Below, piece by piece: positions 10,396 to 18,266 of a stretch of DNA of 64,000 nt. The translations under genes were made by a program, and so were the position numbers. Below the pieces are notes generated by a model that saw only the letters and a list, made by a program, of their open reading frames with translations, was not told where the DNA came from and ran no database searches. Numbering within the stretch: position 1 is the first letter of the stretch; each line of letters starts with the position of its first letter. Origin of the DNA: Kitasatospora phosalacinea (GTDB taxonomy: Bacteria; Actinomycetota; Actinomycetes; Streptomycetales; Streptomycetaceae); contig NZ_BSSA01000029.1 in assembly GCF_030268885.1 (NCBI RefSeq), positions 46,010 to 110,009 on the forward strand, written 5' to 3'.

Positions 10396-10427
10396 GAGTT
10401 ACGCGAGAGGTTTGAAGTTCGTAACTC
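10396..10427. promoter_or_regulatory. 8-bp inverted repeat GAGTTACG...CGTAACTC (candidate operator)
   Basis: A perfect 8-bp inverted repeat, arms 10396-10403 and 10420-10427, separated by 16 bp. It lies 84 nt upstream of the start of the importer's binding-protein gene, in a locally AT-richer stretch, so it probably overlaps that promoter. No cognate regulator can be named from sequence alone; the flanking RpiR or XRE proteins are candidates. Confidence 0.5.
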
Positions 10428-10466
10428 GGCGACTAGCCCGGAGCTGGGGGTTGTTGACGCCCAGTT

Positions 10467-10513
10467 AGGTGCAAAGCAACGAAAGCGGCGACACGCGATG
10501 TTGCAAAACAACG
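10467..10513. promoter_or_regulatory. Two direct copies of a TGCAAARCAACG motif before murQ
   Basis: TGCAAAGCAACG at 10470-10481 and TGCAAAACAACG at 10502-10513 are direct repeats 32 bp apart, about three helical turns. The second is part of TGTTGCAAAACAACG (10499-10513), whose ends GTTG/CAAC form a small palindrome. A related copy, TGTTATCAAGCAACA, occurs at 13736-13750 in the amiE/GNAT intergenic region. Repetition in the two divergent promoters of the MurNAc genes suggests the operator of the RpiR/MurR protein at 11526-12458; that link is inference. Confidence 0.6.
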
Positions 10514-10552
10514 TATCGGGCAGGACGATGACAGAAACCGAGAGGACACCCG

Positions 10553-11464
10553 ATGACCCCGAGCCGTTCCGTCCGCGTCGTGTCGCCCACCGAGCGGCGC
10601 AACCCCCGCACCCTCGGCATCGACCGGGCCGACCCGCTCGACGTCCTGCGGCTGCTCAACGCCGAGGACGCCCTCGTCCCCGCGGCCGTGGCCGAGGTGC
10701 TGCCCCGGCTCGCGGTCGTGGTGGAGACCACGACCGAACGGCTGCGCGCCGGCGGCCGGTTGCACTACTTCGGCGCGGGCACCTCCGGACGCACCGCCGT
10801 GGTCGACGCGGCGGAGCTCGGCCCCACCTTCTCGCTGCCGCCCGGCACCGTCGTCGCCCACCACGCGGGCGGCCCGGCCGCAATGGTCACCGCCGTCGAG
10901 GGCAGCGAGGACAGCGAGGAACTCGGCGCCGCCGACGCCGCCGACGTCGGGCCGGGCGACGTGGCGGTGGGCGTCGCCGCCAGCGGCCGCACCCCCTACG
11001 TGGCGGGCGCGCTGGCCGCCGCCCGGGCCGCCGGGGCGTTCACCGCCCTGGTCAGCGCCAACCCCGGCGCGCCGCTCGCGCACCTGGCCGACGTGCACAT
11101 CGCCGTCGACACCGGCCCCGAGGCGATCGCCGGCTCCACCCGGCTCAAGGCCGCCAGCGCCCACAAACTCGTCCTCAACGGCCTCTCCACCGCCGTGATG
11201 GTCGCGCTGGGGCGCACCTACTCCAACCTGATGGTGGACGTCTCCGCCAGCAACGCCAAGCTGCGCGGCCGCCTGGTGACCATCCTGATGGAGGCCACCG
11301 GGCTCGGCGAGGAGCGCTGCGCGCACGCGCTCGCCGGGGCGGACGGCGAGCTGAAGACGGCCCTGGTCTGCCTGCTGGCCCCCTGCGCGCCCGAGGAGGG
11401 CCGCCGCCGCCTGGCCGCCGCCCGCGGGCGGGTGGCCGACGCCCTGGAGGCGCAGCCGATCTGA
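10553..11464 (+). CDS. murQ: N-acetylmuramic acid 6-phosphate etherase
   Basis: A 303-residue SIS-domain lyase that converts MurNAc-6-phosphate to GlcNAc-6-phosphate and D-lactate, the committed step of muramic acid salvage. Diagnostic segments are TERRNPRTLGID near the N-terminus, the phosphosugar-binding GAGTSGR (about residues 75-81), the acidic EGSEDSEE stretch and the SGRTPYV loop, followed by GSTRLKAASAHKLVLN. Length matches the family. ATG at 10553 was chosen for its fit to family N-termini and the preceding GAGAGGACACCCG. It is divergent from importer 1 and convergent with the RpiR/MurR regulator gene, with a hairpin terminator between them. Confidence 0.97.
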   Translation: MTPSRSVRVVSPTERRNPRTLGIDRADPLDVLRLLNAEDALVPAAVAEVLPRLAVVVETTTERLRAGGRLHYFGAGTSGRTAVVDAAELGPTFSLPPGTVVAHHAGGPAAMVTAVEGSEDSEELGAADAADVGPGDVAVGVAASGRTPYVAGALAAARAAGAFTALVSANPGAPLAHLADVHIAVDTGPEAIAGSTRLKAASAHKLVLNGLSTAVMVALGRTYSNLMVDVSASNAKLRGRLVTILMEATGLGEERCAHALAGADGELKTALVCLLAPCAPEEGRRRLAAARGRVADALEAQPI

Positions 11465-11465
11465 C

Positions 11466-11511
11466 GCGGGCCGGGTGCGTCCGCGGCGGAGCGGCCCCGG
11501 GCCCGGCCCGC
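11466..11511. terminator. Hairpin between convergent murQ and murR
   Basis: Arms GCGGGCCGGG (11466-11475) and CCCGGCCCGC (11502-11511) are perfectly complementary around a GC-rich loop. They begin 2 nt after the murQ stop and lie 15 nt before the end of the convergent regulator gene. A bidirectional terminator without a U-tract, as is usual in streptomycetes, is likely. Confidence 0.6.
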
Positions 11512-11525
11512 CGCGGGCACCGTGG

Positions 11526-12458
11526 CTAGAGGCGGTGGTTGCGCACCGCCGTGTAGGTGCGCTCCAGGGCCTTCAGCGTGCGGGCCCGGTGGCGCTGGGC
11601 CACCCCGACGAACAGGCAGTCCACGACCGTCAGTGCGGCGATCCGGCTGGCCATCGCACCGGAGCGGAAGGTGGTCTCGCGCACCGCCGTGGTCAGCACG
11701 TGGTCGGCGTGCTCGGTGATCTCCGACCGCGGGAAGTTGGTGATCGCCAGCGTGGTGGCCCCGTTGCGCCGGGCCTCCGCGAGGACCTCGACGGTGGCCG
11801 CGGTGTCGCCGGTGTGCGACACCCCGATCGCCACGTCGCCGCCGCGCAGCAGCGCCGCCGAGGTCAGCGCGATGTGCGGGTCCACCCAGGCGTTGACCCG
11901 GCGGCCGATCCGGTGCAGCTTCTGCTGCAGGTCCAGGGCGACCAGGCCGCTCGCCCCCACCCCGTACACGTCTATGCCGTCGGCCGAGGAGACCGCGTCC
12001 ACCGCCCGCTTGAGGGCGTGCAGGTCGAGCTGGCCGACGGTGTCCTCGACCGCGCGGGCGTCGGCGAAACCGAGCTTGGCGACGATGTCGGCCAGCGAGT
12101 CGCGCGGGCCGATGTCCGCGCCGACCGCGCTCCAACCGGCGCTGCTCTCCTCGACGCTGGCCGCCGAGGCCAGGCCGATCCGCAGGTCCGGGTACCCCTT
12201 GAGGCCGAGCGTGCGGCAGAACCGCATCACGGTGGTCTCCGAGGTGCGGCACTCGGCGGCCAGCTCGCTGATGGTCTGCGCCGCCACGTTCGCCGGATCG
12301 GCGAGCGCGGCCTCGGCGACCCGGCGCTCGGCGGGCGCCAGCGAGGGCAGCAGCGCCCGGATCTGGACGAGCACCGTCTGCGGCGGGCCGCTGGGCGCGG
12401 GGGCGGCGGGGCGGGCGGCGGACCTGCGCTTCGGTCGGGTTCCGTCGGCTGCTGTCAC
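11526..12458 (-). CDS. murR: RpiR/MurR family transcriptional regulator
   Basis: A 310-residue regulator with a clear RpiR HTH at about residues 30-105 (LAPAERRVAEAAL, TISELAAECRTSETTVMRFCRTLGLKGYPDLRI). The C-terminal SIS domain runs from about 135 to 285, with phosphosugar motifs GVGASGLVA and GVSHTGDTA. Beside murQ it is the natural candidate for the MurNAc-6-P-responsive repressor. The GTG start at 12458 is preceded by AAAGGAACCCCC, a good ribosome binding site. It lies 59 nt downstream of the AmiE-like gene on the same strand and probably shares its transcript. The repeated TGTTGCAAARCAAC-like motifs at 10.5 and 13.7 kb are candidate targets. Confidence 0.9.
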   Translation of the reverse strand: MTAADGTRPKRRSAARPAAPAPSGPPQTVLVQIRALLPSLAPAERRVAEAALADPANVAAQTISELAAECRTSETTVMRFCRTLGLKGYPDLRIGLASAASVEESSAGWSAVGADIGPRDSLADIVAKLGFADARAVEDTVGQLDLHALKRAVDAVSSADGIDVYGVGASGLVALDLQQKLHRIGRRVNAWVDPHIALTSAALLRGGDVAIGVSHTGDTAATVEVLAEARRNGATTLAITNFPRSEITEHADHVLTTAVRETTFRSGAMASRIAALTVVDCLFVGVAQRHRARTLKALERTYTAVRNHRL

Positions 12459-12517
12459 GGGGGTTCCTTTGCGGGGATGGTGGGGATGGCGGGGGAGCGG
12501 GTCCGGTGCGGGCGGGG

Positions 12518-13642
12518 TCAGGCGGGTCGGGCGCCGGTCGGGGTCCGCGGACCGGGATCCGGATCCGTCAGAGCCTCGCAGACCGCCCGCCGCAGCGCCA
12601 CGACCACCGAGGCGTCCCGGCCGAGGTGGACGCCGTTGGTCAGCAGCACCGCCCACGGGCCGCCGGACGGGGCGAGGGCCACGCTGGTGCCGGTGAAGCC
12701 GGTGTGTCCGGCGCCGTCGGACGGCCAGTACCGCGCCAGGTGGTCCCAGCGGTCGCCGCGCAGCGTCCAGCCCAGGCCCCGGCGGCCGCCCAGCCCCTCG
12801 GTGTGGCAGCGCAGCGCCTCGGCGCGGACCTTCGGGGAGAGGATCGGCGAGTCGGCGGCCAGCCAGCCGCGCTGCAGGTAGCGGGCCAGGTCACCGGCGG
12901 TGCCGAACAGGCCGGCGTGGCCGCACACCCCGCCCAGCGACGCCGCGTTCTCGTCGTGCACCGTCCCGACCGGGACGCTCCCGTCGGGCCGGGGCTCGGT
13001 GGCGGCGGTGCGCCCGCGCCAGCCGGCGGGCGGCCGGTAGCGGGTGTCCGCCAGACCGAGCGGGTCCAGTACCAGCTCCCGCACGGCCCGGTCCAGCGGA
13101 GCCCCGGCCACCGCGCGGACGACCTCGCCCAGCGCGACGAACCCCAGGTCGGAGTAGGCGACCGCGGTGCCGGGTGCGGTGACGAGCGGTTCGGCCAGGG
13201 CGGCGGCCAGCCGGCCGGCGGGCCGCCCGGGCCGTTCGTGCAACGGCCGGTGCGGGGGCAGGCCCGAGGTGTGGGTGAGCAGCTGACGCACCGTCACCGC
13301 GTCCTTGCCCGCCCCGGTGAACCCCGGCAGGTGGCGCCGGACCGGGTCGTCCAGGCCCAGTGCTCCGGTGTCGGCCAGCCGCAGCACGGCGGGCAGGGTG
13401 GCCGTGACCTTGGTCAGCGAGGCGAGGTCGTAGACCGTGTCGGCGGTGACCGGGACGGCCGGGCCGGTCACCGCCGTGCGGCCGAAGGCGTGCACCAGCG
13501 GTTCGCCCTCCGCGCCCCAGCCGGTGGCGAGCACCGCTCCCGGCAGGCCGCCGGAGTCGACGGCGGCCGCGACGAGCGCGGCCGCCGCGGCGGCGCGGGC
13601 CGGATGTCCGGTTTCCCCGGCGGTGGGGCGGGTGGGCCTCAC
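12518..13642 (-). CDS. Beta-lactamase-fold serine hydrolase, AmiE/YbbE-like
   Basis: A 374-residue serine hydrolase of the beta-lactamase/penicillin-binding superfamily. Catalytic motifs are S75-L-T-K78 (SxxK), Y163-S-D165 (the Tyr motif, with Asp instead of the usual Asn) and a C-terminal HTGFTG in place of KTG. In Bacillus subtilis the analogous gene beside murQ, murR and nagZ encodes AmiE (YbbE), reported to remove stem peptides from MurNAc. No signal peptide is visible, so this copy would act in the cytosol. The GTG start at 13642 follows GGAGGAGACCC; a longer open frame exists but runs into the promoter region. The AmiE role is inferred from neighbourhood; an esterase or D-amino-acid peptidase cannot be excluded. 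Confidence 0.85.
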   Translation of the reverse strand: MRPTRPTAGETGHPARAAAAAALVAAAVDSGGLPGAVLATGWGAEGEPLVHAFGRTAVTGPAVPVTADTVYDLASLTKVTATLPAVLRLADTGALGLDDPVRRHLPGFTGAGKDAVTVRQLLTHTSGLPPHRPLHERPGRPAGRLAAALAEPLVTAPGTAVAYSDLGFVALGEVVRAVAGAPLDRAVRELVLDPLGLADTRYRPPAGWRGRTAATEPRPDGSVPVGTVHDENAASLGGVCGHAGLFGTAGDLARYLQRGWLAADSPILSPKVRAEALRCHTEGLGGRRGLGWTLRGDRWDHLARYWPSDGAGHTGFTGTSVALAPSGGPWAVLLTNGVHLGRDASVVVALRRAVCEALTDPDPGPRTPTGARPA

Positions 13643-13735
13643 GGGTCTCCTCCGTCTGCCGGGCGCGCCTGGGCCGCCAGGTCTGGTGGCCCAGGGCGAT
13701 CGTTGGTAGCTTTTCACCGATTCGAAGCTCAATCA

Positions 13736-13750
13736 TGTTATCAAGCAACA
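13736..13750. promoter_or_regulatory. TGTTATCAAGCAACA, third copy of the candidate MurR-type motif
   Basis: It matches TGTTGCAAAACAACG of the murQ promoter at 10 of 15 positions and has TGTT/AACA ends in inverted orientation. It lies in the 123-bp divergent region, 15 nt before the start of the GNAT gene and 93 nt before the AmiE-like gene, so one site could regulate both directions. Confidence 0.5.
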
Positions 13751-13765
13751 GATGGGGCGGACAGT

Positions 13766-14737
13766 ATGAGGGAAGCCGACCGGCCCCCGCTGCGCACCGC
13801 GCGCCATGACGACCTCCCGGACCTGCAACGGATCGTGATCGCGTCGCTCGTCCACGACCCGGATGCTGCAAGGGTGTTGACGCTGCTGTGGGACCTCACG
13901 GCGGACCGCCCGGAGTTGCGGGTCGTCACCGAGGCCGACGGCGTCGTCACCGGCATCGCACTGGGGCGACTCGCTCCGCCGACCGGTGACGCGAGGCCCC
14001 GGGCCGGACACACCACGCTGCTCGCGGTCGCCCCCGGGCACCGCGGCCGGGGCCACGGCCGCGCCCTGCTGGCCGCCGTCGAGGAACGCCTGCTGGCGGC
14101 CGGGGCCACCCGCCTGGTCGTCCGCGGCACCCCGCCGCACTACGCCTGGCCCGGACTCGACATCCGCTACACCCCCGCCGTGTGCCTGGTGGAGTCCGCC
14201 GGGTACGAGCACACCGCCGACGCGTTCAACATGCTCACCGACCTGGCCGAGGCCGACCTGGCCACCACCGAGGACGAACGGCGGCTCGCCGCCCTCGGCG
14301 TGCGGGTGCGCCGGGCCCGGCCCGAGGACGCCCCCCGCTTCCTCGCCTGGATGCGCGGCTGGGGCGGCAGTTGGGCCGAGGAGGCCGCCACCGCGCTCGC
14401 CCACGAGCCGCCGCGCTGCCACGTCGCGGTGCGGGGCGAGGGCGCCGTCGAGGAGTTCGTCGGCTTCGCCTGCCACGGCGTCAACCGCGACACCTGGTTC
14501 GGGCCGATGGGCACCGCCGAGTCCCAGCGCGGCCGCGGCGTCGGGGCCGTCCTGCTGCGCCGCTGCCTGCGCGACCAGCGCGAGGCGGGCCTCACCGAGT
14601 CCGAGATCGCCTGGATCGCCCCGTACCGCTTCTACGCCCGCACGGTCGGAGCCCGGCTGCACCGGGTGTTCCGCCTCTACCGGAAGGACCCGCAGGTGCC
14701 CGTCCGTCCCGCCTCCCCCCTGGAGCAGCGCTCATGA
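13766..14737 (+). CDS. Tandem GNAT N-acetyltransferase
   Basis: A 323-residue protein with two GNAT folds. The first (residues about 5-160) has the acetyl-CoA loop HRGRGHGRALL; the second (about 165-310) has QRGRGVGAVLL. The substrate is unknown. A GNAT gene (ybbJ) also lies next to the B. subtilis murQ-murR-nagZ genes, so conservation of context suggests a role with amino sugars or muropeptides, but this is inference. The ATG at 13766 was chosen; the gene is divergent from the AmiE-like gene and upstream of nagZ with coupled overlaps. Both CoA-binding loops look intact, so neither half is obviously dead. Confidence 0.88.
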   Translation: MREADRPPLRTARHDDLPDLQRIVIASLVHDPDAARVLTLLWDLTADRPELRVVTEADGVVTGIALGRLAPPTGDARPRAGHTTLLAVAPGHRGRGHGRALLAAVEERLLAAGATRLVVRGTPPHYAWPGLDIRYTPAVCLVESAGYEHTADAFNMLTDLAEADLATTEDERRLAALGVRVRRARPEDAPRFLAWMRGWGGSWAEEAATALAHEPPRCHVAVRGEGAVEEFVGFACHGVNRDTWFGPMGTAESQRGRGVGAVLLRRCLRDQREAGLTESEIAWIAPYRFYARTVGARLHRVFRLYRKDPQVPVRPASPLEQRS

Positions 14738-14862
14738 CCCTCCCCGGTGCCGCCCCCCGCTCCGCCGCCCGGGCCGTTCCCCTCCCCGGATCCCGACCGC
14801 TGCTGGTGCTGCGCCACGACGCCGACGGCCGGGCGGACGGGACGGACGGGGCGGGGCGGTGA
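14734..14862 (+). CDS. Short coupled ORF (42 aa) between GNAT and nagZ
   Basis: An open frame of 42 codons whose ATG overlaps the GNAT stop (ATGA) and whose stop overlaps the GTG start of nagZ (GTGA). The product is Pro/Ala/Arg-rich at the N-terminus, has a short hydrophobic RPLLVLRHD patch and resembles nothing I know. Its main role may be to carry ribosomes from the GNAT gene to nagZ, or it may be fortuitous. Codon third positions are GC-rich, as in real genes here. Confidence 0.3.
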   Translation: MTLPGAAPRSAARAVPLPGSRPLLVLRHDADGRADGTDGAGR

Positions 14863-16532
14863 GCGCGGCGCAGGACCCGGCCCTGCTGCGGCTCGCCGAC
14901 GGCGTGCTGCAGCCCGGCTTCACCGGCCTGACCGCCCCCGACTGGATCCGTCGCCGCCTGGCCGACGGACTCGGCTCCGTCCTGCTGTTCGGCCGCAACT
15001 TCGCGCCCCCGCCCGACGGCCGCGCGCAGGCCCGGGCTCTGGTGGCCCAGTTGCGCGCGGAGAACCCGGACGTGCTGGTCGCCGTCGACGAGGAGGGCGG
15101 CGACGTCACCCGGCTGGAGTGGGCCACCGGCTCCTCCTCGCCCGGCAACCTGGCGCTGGGCACCGTCGACGACGAGGAGCTGACCCGGGCGGTGGCCCGC
15201 TCGATCGGCCGTGACCTGGCCGCCCTCGGCATCGACCTGGACCACGCGCCGGACGCCGACGTCAACTCCGACCCGCGCAACCCGGTGATCGGCGTGCGCT
15301 CCTTCGGCGCCGACCCGGCGCTGGTGGCCCGGCACACCGCCGCCTGGGTGCGCGGCCTCCAGGAGGGCGGCACCGCCGCCTGCGCCAAGCACTTCCCCGG
15401 GCACGGCGACACCGTGGTCGACTCCCACCTCGGCCTGCCGACCGTCGGCGCGGACCTCGCCGCACTCGAACGCGTCGCCCTGCCGCCGTTCCGGGCCGCC
15501 GCGGCGGCCGGGGCGCGGGCCGTGATGACCGCGCACATCCTGCTGCCCGCCCTCGACCCGGAGCACCCGGCGACGGTCAGCCCGCACATCCTCACCGGCC
15601 TGCTCCGCCACCGGCTCGGCTTCGACGGACTGGTGGTGACCGACGCCGTCGAGATGCGGGCGGTCGCCGACCGCTACGGCCACGCCGGGGCGGCGGTGCG
15701 GGCCCTGGCGGCCGGGGCCGACCTGGTCTGCCTGGGCGACCGCGGCGCGGCCGACGAGTACGACGCGCTGCGCCGTGCCGTCGCGCGGGCGGTCCGCGCC
15801 GGTGAGCTGACCGAGGAGCGCCTCACCGAGGCTGCCGACCGGGTCGCGGGCTTCGCCCGCTGGGCCCGCGCCCTGCGGGCAGCCGCCCGCGGGGAGACGG
15901 CGGACGGCACCGAGGCGGGGACGACCGGTGTCCGGGGGAGGACGAACGCCCTTGGGGTGGAGGGAAGTTCGAGTGAGGACCGCGCGGGCACGTCGGACGC
16001 GCCGGGGTCCGAGGGTCGGACGGTGGCGGGTGGCCCCGAACCGGCGGGCGGCGCCCCGGCCCTCGGCCTGCTCGCGGCCCGCCGCGCCCTGGCGGTGACG
16101 GCGCCCACCGGCGTTCCGCCGCAGGGCCGCGGCGCCCCCTGCGTCGCCGAGTTCCGGCCGACGGCGACCCTCGCGGTGGGCACCGTCACCGCCTGGGGCC
16201 TCGCCGGACCGCTGGCCGCGCTCCTGCCGGGCACCGAGGCGCGGCAGGTGGACCAGCAGGAGGCGGAGGGCGACCCCGACGGCACCGTGGAGCGCCTCTG
16301 CGCCGCGGCCGAGGGCCGCCCGCTGGTGCTGGTGGTGCGCAACGCCCACCGGCACGCCTGGATGGACGCGGCGGTCACCGCGCTGCTCGCCCGTCGACCG
16401 GACGCCGTGCTGGTGGAGTTCGGCCTGCCCCGGTCGGCGCCGCGCGGAGGGCTCCACGTGGCCCCGCACGGCGCGGCGCGGGTGTGCGCCGAGGCCGCGG
16501 CGGAGGCGGTGGCCGCCCACCTGGGGCGCTGA
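14859..16532 (+). CDS. nagZ: Beta-N-acetylglucosaminidase NagZ (GH3), two-domain type
   Basis: A 557-residue GH3 enzyme. The NagZ signature KHFPGHGDTVVDSH is at residues 177-190, giving the His of the His/Asp dyad; FDGLVVTDAVEM contains the probable nucleophile Asp262. The N-terminal barrel (1-340) is followed by a poorly conserved, Gly/Ser/Thr-rich linker (about 345-395) and a C-terminal alpha/beta domain, as in Gram-positive NagZ rather than the single-domain proteobacterial form. It releases GlcNAc from GlcNAc-MurNAc or its peptides. There is no signal peptide, unlike the secreted B. subtilis enzyme, which implies an intracellular substrate. The GTG start overlaps the stop of the preceding short ORF. 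Confidence 0.93.
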   Translation: MSAAQDPALLRLADGVLQPGFTGLTAPDWIRRRLADGLGSVLLFGRNFAPPPDGRAQARALVAQLRAENPDVLVAVDEEGGDVTRLEWATGSSSPGNLALGTVDDEELTRAVARSIGRDLAALGIDLDHAPDADVNSDPRNPVIGVRSFGADPALVARHTAAWVRGLQEGGTAACAKHFPGHGDTVVDSHLGLPTVGADLAALERVALPPFRAAAAAGARAVMTAHILLPALDPEHPATVSPHILTGLLRHRLGFDGLVVTDAVEMRAVADRYGHAGAAVRALAAGADLVCLGDRGAADEYDALRRAVARAVRAGELTEERLTEAADRVAGFARWARALRAAARGETADGTEAGTTGVRGRTNALGVEGSSSEDRAGTSDAPGSEGRTVAGGPEPAGGAPALGLLAARRALAVTAPTGVPPQGRGAPCVAEFRPTATLAVGTVTAWGLAGPLAALLPGTEARQVDQQEAEGDPDGTVERLCAAAEGRPLVLVVRNAHRHAWMDAAVTALLARRPDAVLVEFGLPRSAPRGGLHVAPHGAARVCAEAAAEAVAAHLGR

Positions 16533-16847
16533 CGGTGCGTCGGAAACCTCCGTCCGAGACGGTCGGCACGTGAACCGGCACTGCCGGGGGCGGTAGCGGA
16601 CCAGTGCGGCCCGCGGCGGTGGGCCCGGAGCCGGGTGCCCGGCCGCGGCACCGATCCCAACAGGGAAGACGCTGTCTGACGATTCGTCAGAACTGGTATT
16701 TTCCGGCGTCCTTGAGGTTGGGCGGGCGTGTTGCGCGGAAGGAAATTTTTTGCCCCCACTCTTGCTCGGGGCGTCAATTTCCGCACTACTGTTCCCCGGG
16801 CCGGTGCACTCCCCTCCCCGCCCCCCACACCCTCCGCAGGAGCAGCC
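16533..16847. other. Intergenic region before the GH25 lysozyme gene
   Basis: A 315-bp gap. Its centre (about 16690-16790) is unusually AT-rich for this DNA (GGTATTTTCC, GGAAATTTTTTG), as expected of a promoter. It contains the 17-bp palindrome listed separately. I see no gene or RNA in it. Confidence 0.6.
16675..16691. promoter_or_regulatory. 17-bp perfect palindrome before secreted hydrolase genes
   Basis: TCTGACGA-T-TCGTCAGA is a perfect palindrome 157 nt upstream of the lysozyme start, next to the AT-rich promoter-like stretch. Its core GACGAWTCGTC is shared with the palindrome at 4435-4449 near the XRE-cupin gene. It may be the operator that controls the run of secreted hydrolases; the binding protein is unknown. 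Confidence 0.55.
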
Positions 16848-18209
16848 ATGCCGCGCAGCGCGCCGTCGTTCCTGAACCACCGGTCGGCCGTCCTGGCCGC
16901 CGCCCTCCTCCTCCCGCTGGGCGCCGCCGCCCTCGGCGCCCCCACCCCCGCAGCGGCCGAGCCCCCGGCCGCCGCGGCGGGCGCACCCGGGCCGATCACC
17001 CACCCCGACGCCGACCACCTGGGCTCCACCCTCCCCGGCCGCCCCGCCGCCGGTACGGACGCCCGCCCGTCCACCCCCGACTCCGTCCGGACCCGCCCCG
17101 TCCAGCCGTCCGGGACGCTCGCCGCGCCGCCCGCCGCCGCGCTGCCCGCCGGTGCCAGACCGCTCGGCCTCGACGTGGCCGCGTACGAGCCGAACGTCGA
17201 CTGGGCCGCCACCGCCGCCGCCGGGGCCTCCTTCGCCTACGTCAAGGCCACCGAGGGCACCAGCTACACCAGCCCGACCTTCTCCTCCCAGTACGACGGC
17301 TCGGCGGCGGCCGGACTCCTGCGCGGCGCCTACCACTTCGCCCTGCCGGACCGCTCCGGCGGCAAGGCCCAGGCCGACTTCCTCGTCGACCACGGCGGCG
17401 GATGGAGCGCCGACGGCACCACCCTGCCGCCGCTGCTGGACATCGAGTACAACCCCTACGGCGCCACCTGCTTCGGGCTGAGCACCTCGGCGATGACCGC
17501 CTGGATCCTCGACTTCGGCAACGAGGTCAAGGCCCGCACCGGCCGCTACCCCAGCCTGTACACCACCACCGACTGGTGGCGCACCTGCACCGGCAACTCC
17601 GCCGCCGCGGCCGCCTACCCGCTGTTCGTCGCCAACTACACCGGCAGCGCCGCCCCCACTCCCAACGGCTGGACCGGGCAGCACATCTGGCAGTACGCCG
17701 ACGCGGGCGTCTTCCCCGGCGACCAGGACGTCTTCAACGGCACCCCCGCCGAGCTCCGGGCCTTCGCCCTCGGCACCGGCACCACCACCCCGCCCGCGCC
17801 CGCCGCCCCCGCCTGGCCGCTCACCCAGCAGGGCGACAGCGGCACCCGGGTCACCGTGCTGCAGCACCTGCTGAACGCGCACGGCGCCTCCCTCACCGTG
17901 GACGGCCAGTTCGGTCCCGGCACCCGCAGCGCGGTCGCCTCGTACCAGAGCGCCGCCGGACTCGGCGCCGACGGCGCCGTCGGGTCGGCCACCTGGCAGT
18001 CCCTCACCGGCACGCTGCTCCAGGGCGCCTCGGGCAGCGCCGTCAAGGCCGCCCAGGTCGGACTGAACGCGCACGGCGCCTCCCTCGCCGTGGACGGCCA
18101 GTTCGGTCCCGGCACCCGCAGCGCCGCGCAGACCTACCAGACCGCCCAGGGCCTGCCCGCCGACGGCGGCGTGCTCAAACCGACCTGGCTGGCCCTGGTC
18201 GCCTCCTGA
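16848..18209 (+). CDS. Secreted GH25 lysozyme with two peptidoglycan-binding repeats
   Basis: A 453-residue exported muramidase. A signal peptide (basic start, hydrophobic core, AAA-type cleavage region near residue 38) is followed by a Pro/Ala-rich stretch. A GH25 domain runs over about residues 106-310 (LGLDVAAYE, FAYVKATEG, GAYHFALP and the acidic LLDIEYNP) and two PG_binding_1 repeats over about 325-450 (VDGQFGPGTRSA twice). It cuts the MurNAc-GlcNAc bond of the wall, giving fragments for the importers nearby. ATG at 16848 follows GCAGGAGCAGCC. It is followed after 57 nt by an M23 endopeptidase gene with the same binding repeat, so the two are probably co-expressed. Confidence 0.95.
   Translation: MPRSAPSFLNHRSAVLAAALLLPLGAAALGAPTPAAAEPPAAAAGAPGPITHPDADHLGSTLPGRPAAGTDARPSTPDSVRTRPVQPSGTLAAPPAAALPAGARPLGLDVAAYEPNVDWAATAAAGASFAYVKATEGTSYTSPTFSSQYDGSAAAGLLRGAYHFALPDRSGGKAQADFLVDHGGGWSADGTTLPPLLDIEYNPYGATCFGLSTSAMTAWILDFGNEVKARTGRYPSLYTTTDWWRTCTGNSAAAAAYPLFVANYTGSAAPTPNGWTGQHIWQYADAGVFPGDQDVFNGTPAELRAFALGTGTTTPPAPAAPAWPLTQQGDSGTRVTVLQHLLNAHGASLTVDGQFGPGTRSAVASYQSAAGLGADGAVGSATWQSLTGTLLQGASGSAVKAAQVGLNAHGASLAVDGQFGPGTRSAAQTYQTAQGLPADGGVLKPTWLALVAS
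17871..18124 (+). repeat. 62-bp near-identical direct repeat inside the lysozyme gene
   Basis: Bases 17871-17932 and 18063-18124 are almost identical (one A/G difference seen), 192 bp apart. They encode the second half of the two peptidoglycan-binding modules. This indicates recent duplication or gene conversion of the module and could mediate copy-number change. Confidence 0.8.
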
Positions 18210-18266
18210 CGGCCCCCACCCGCCGCACCTCCACCTCCGTCCCCCTCCGAGAGGCAGGAAACCACG

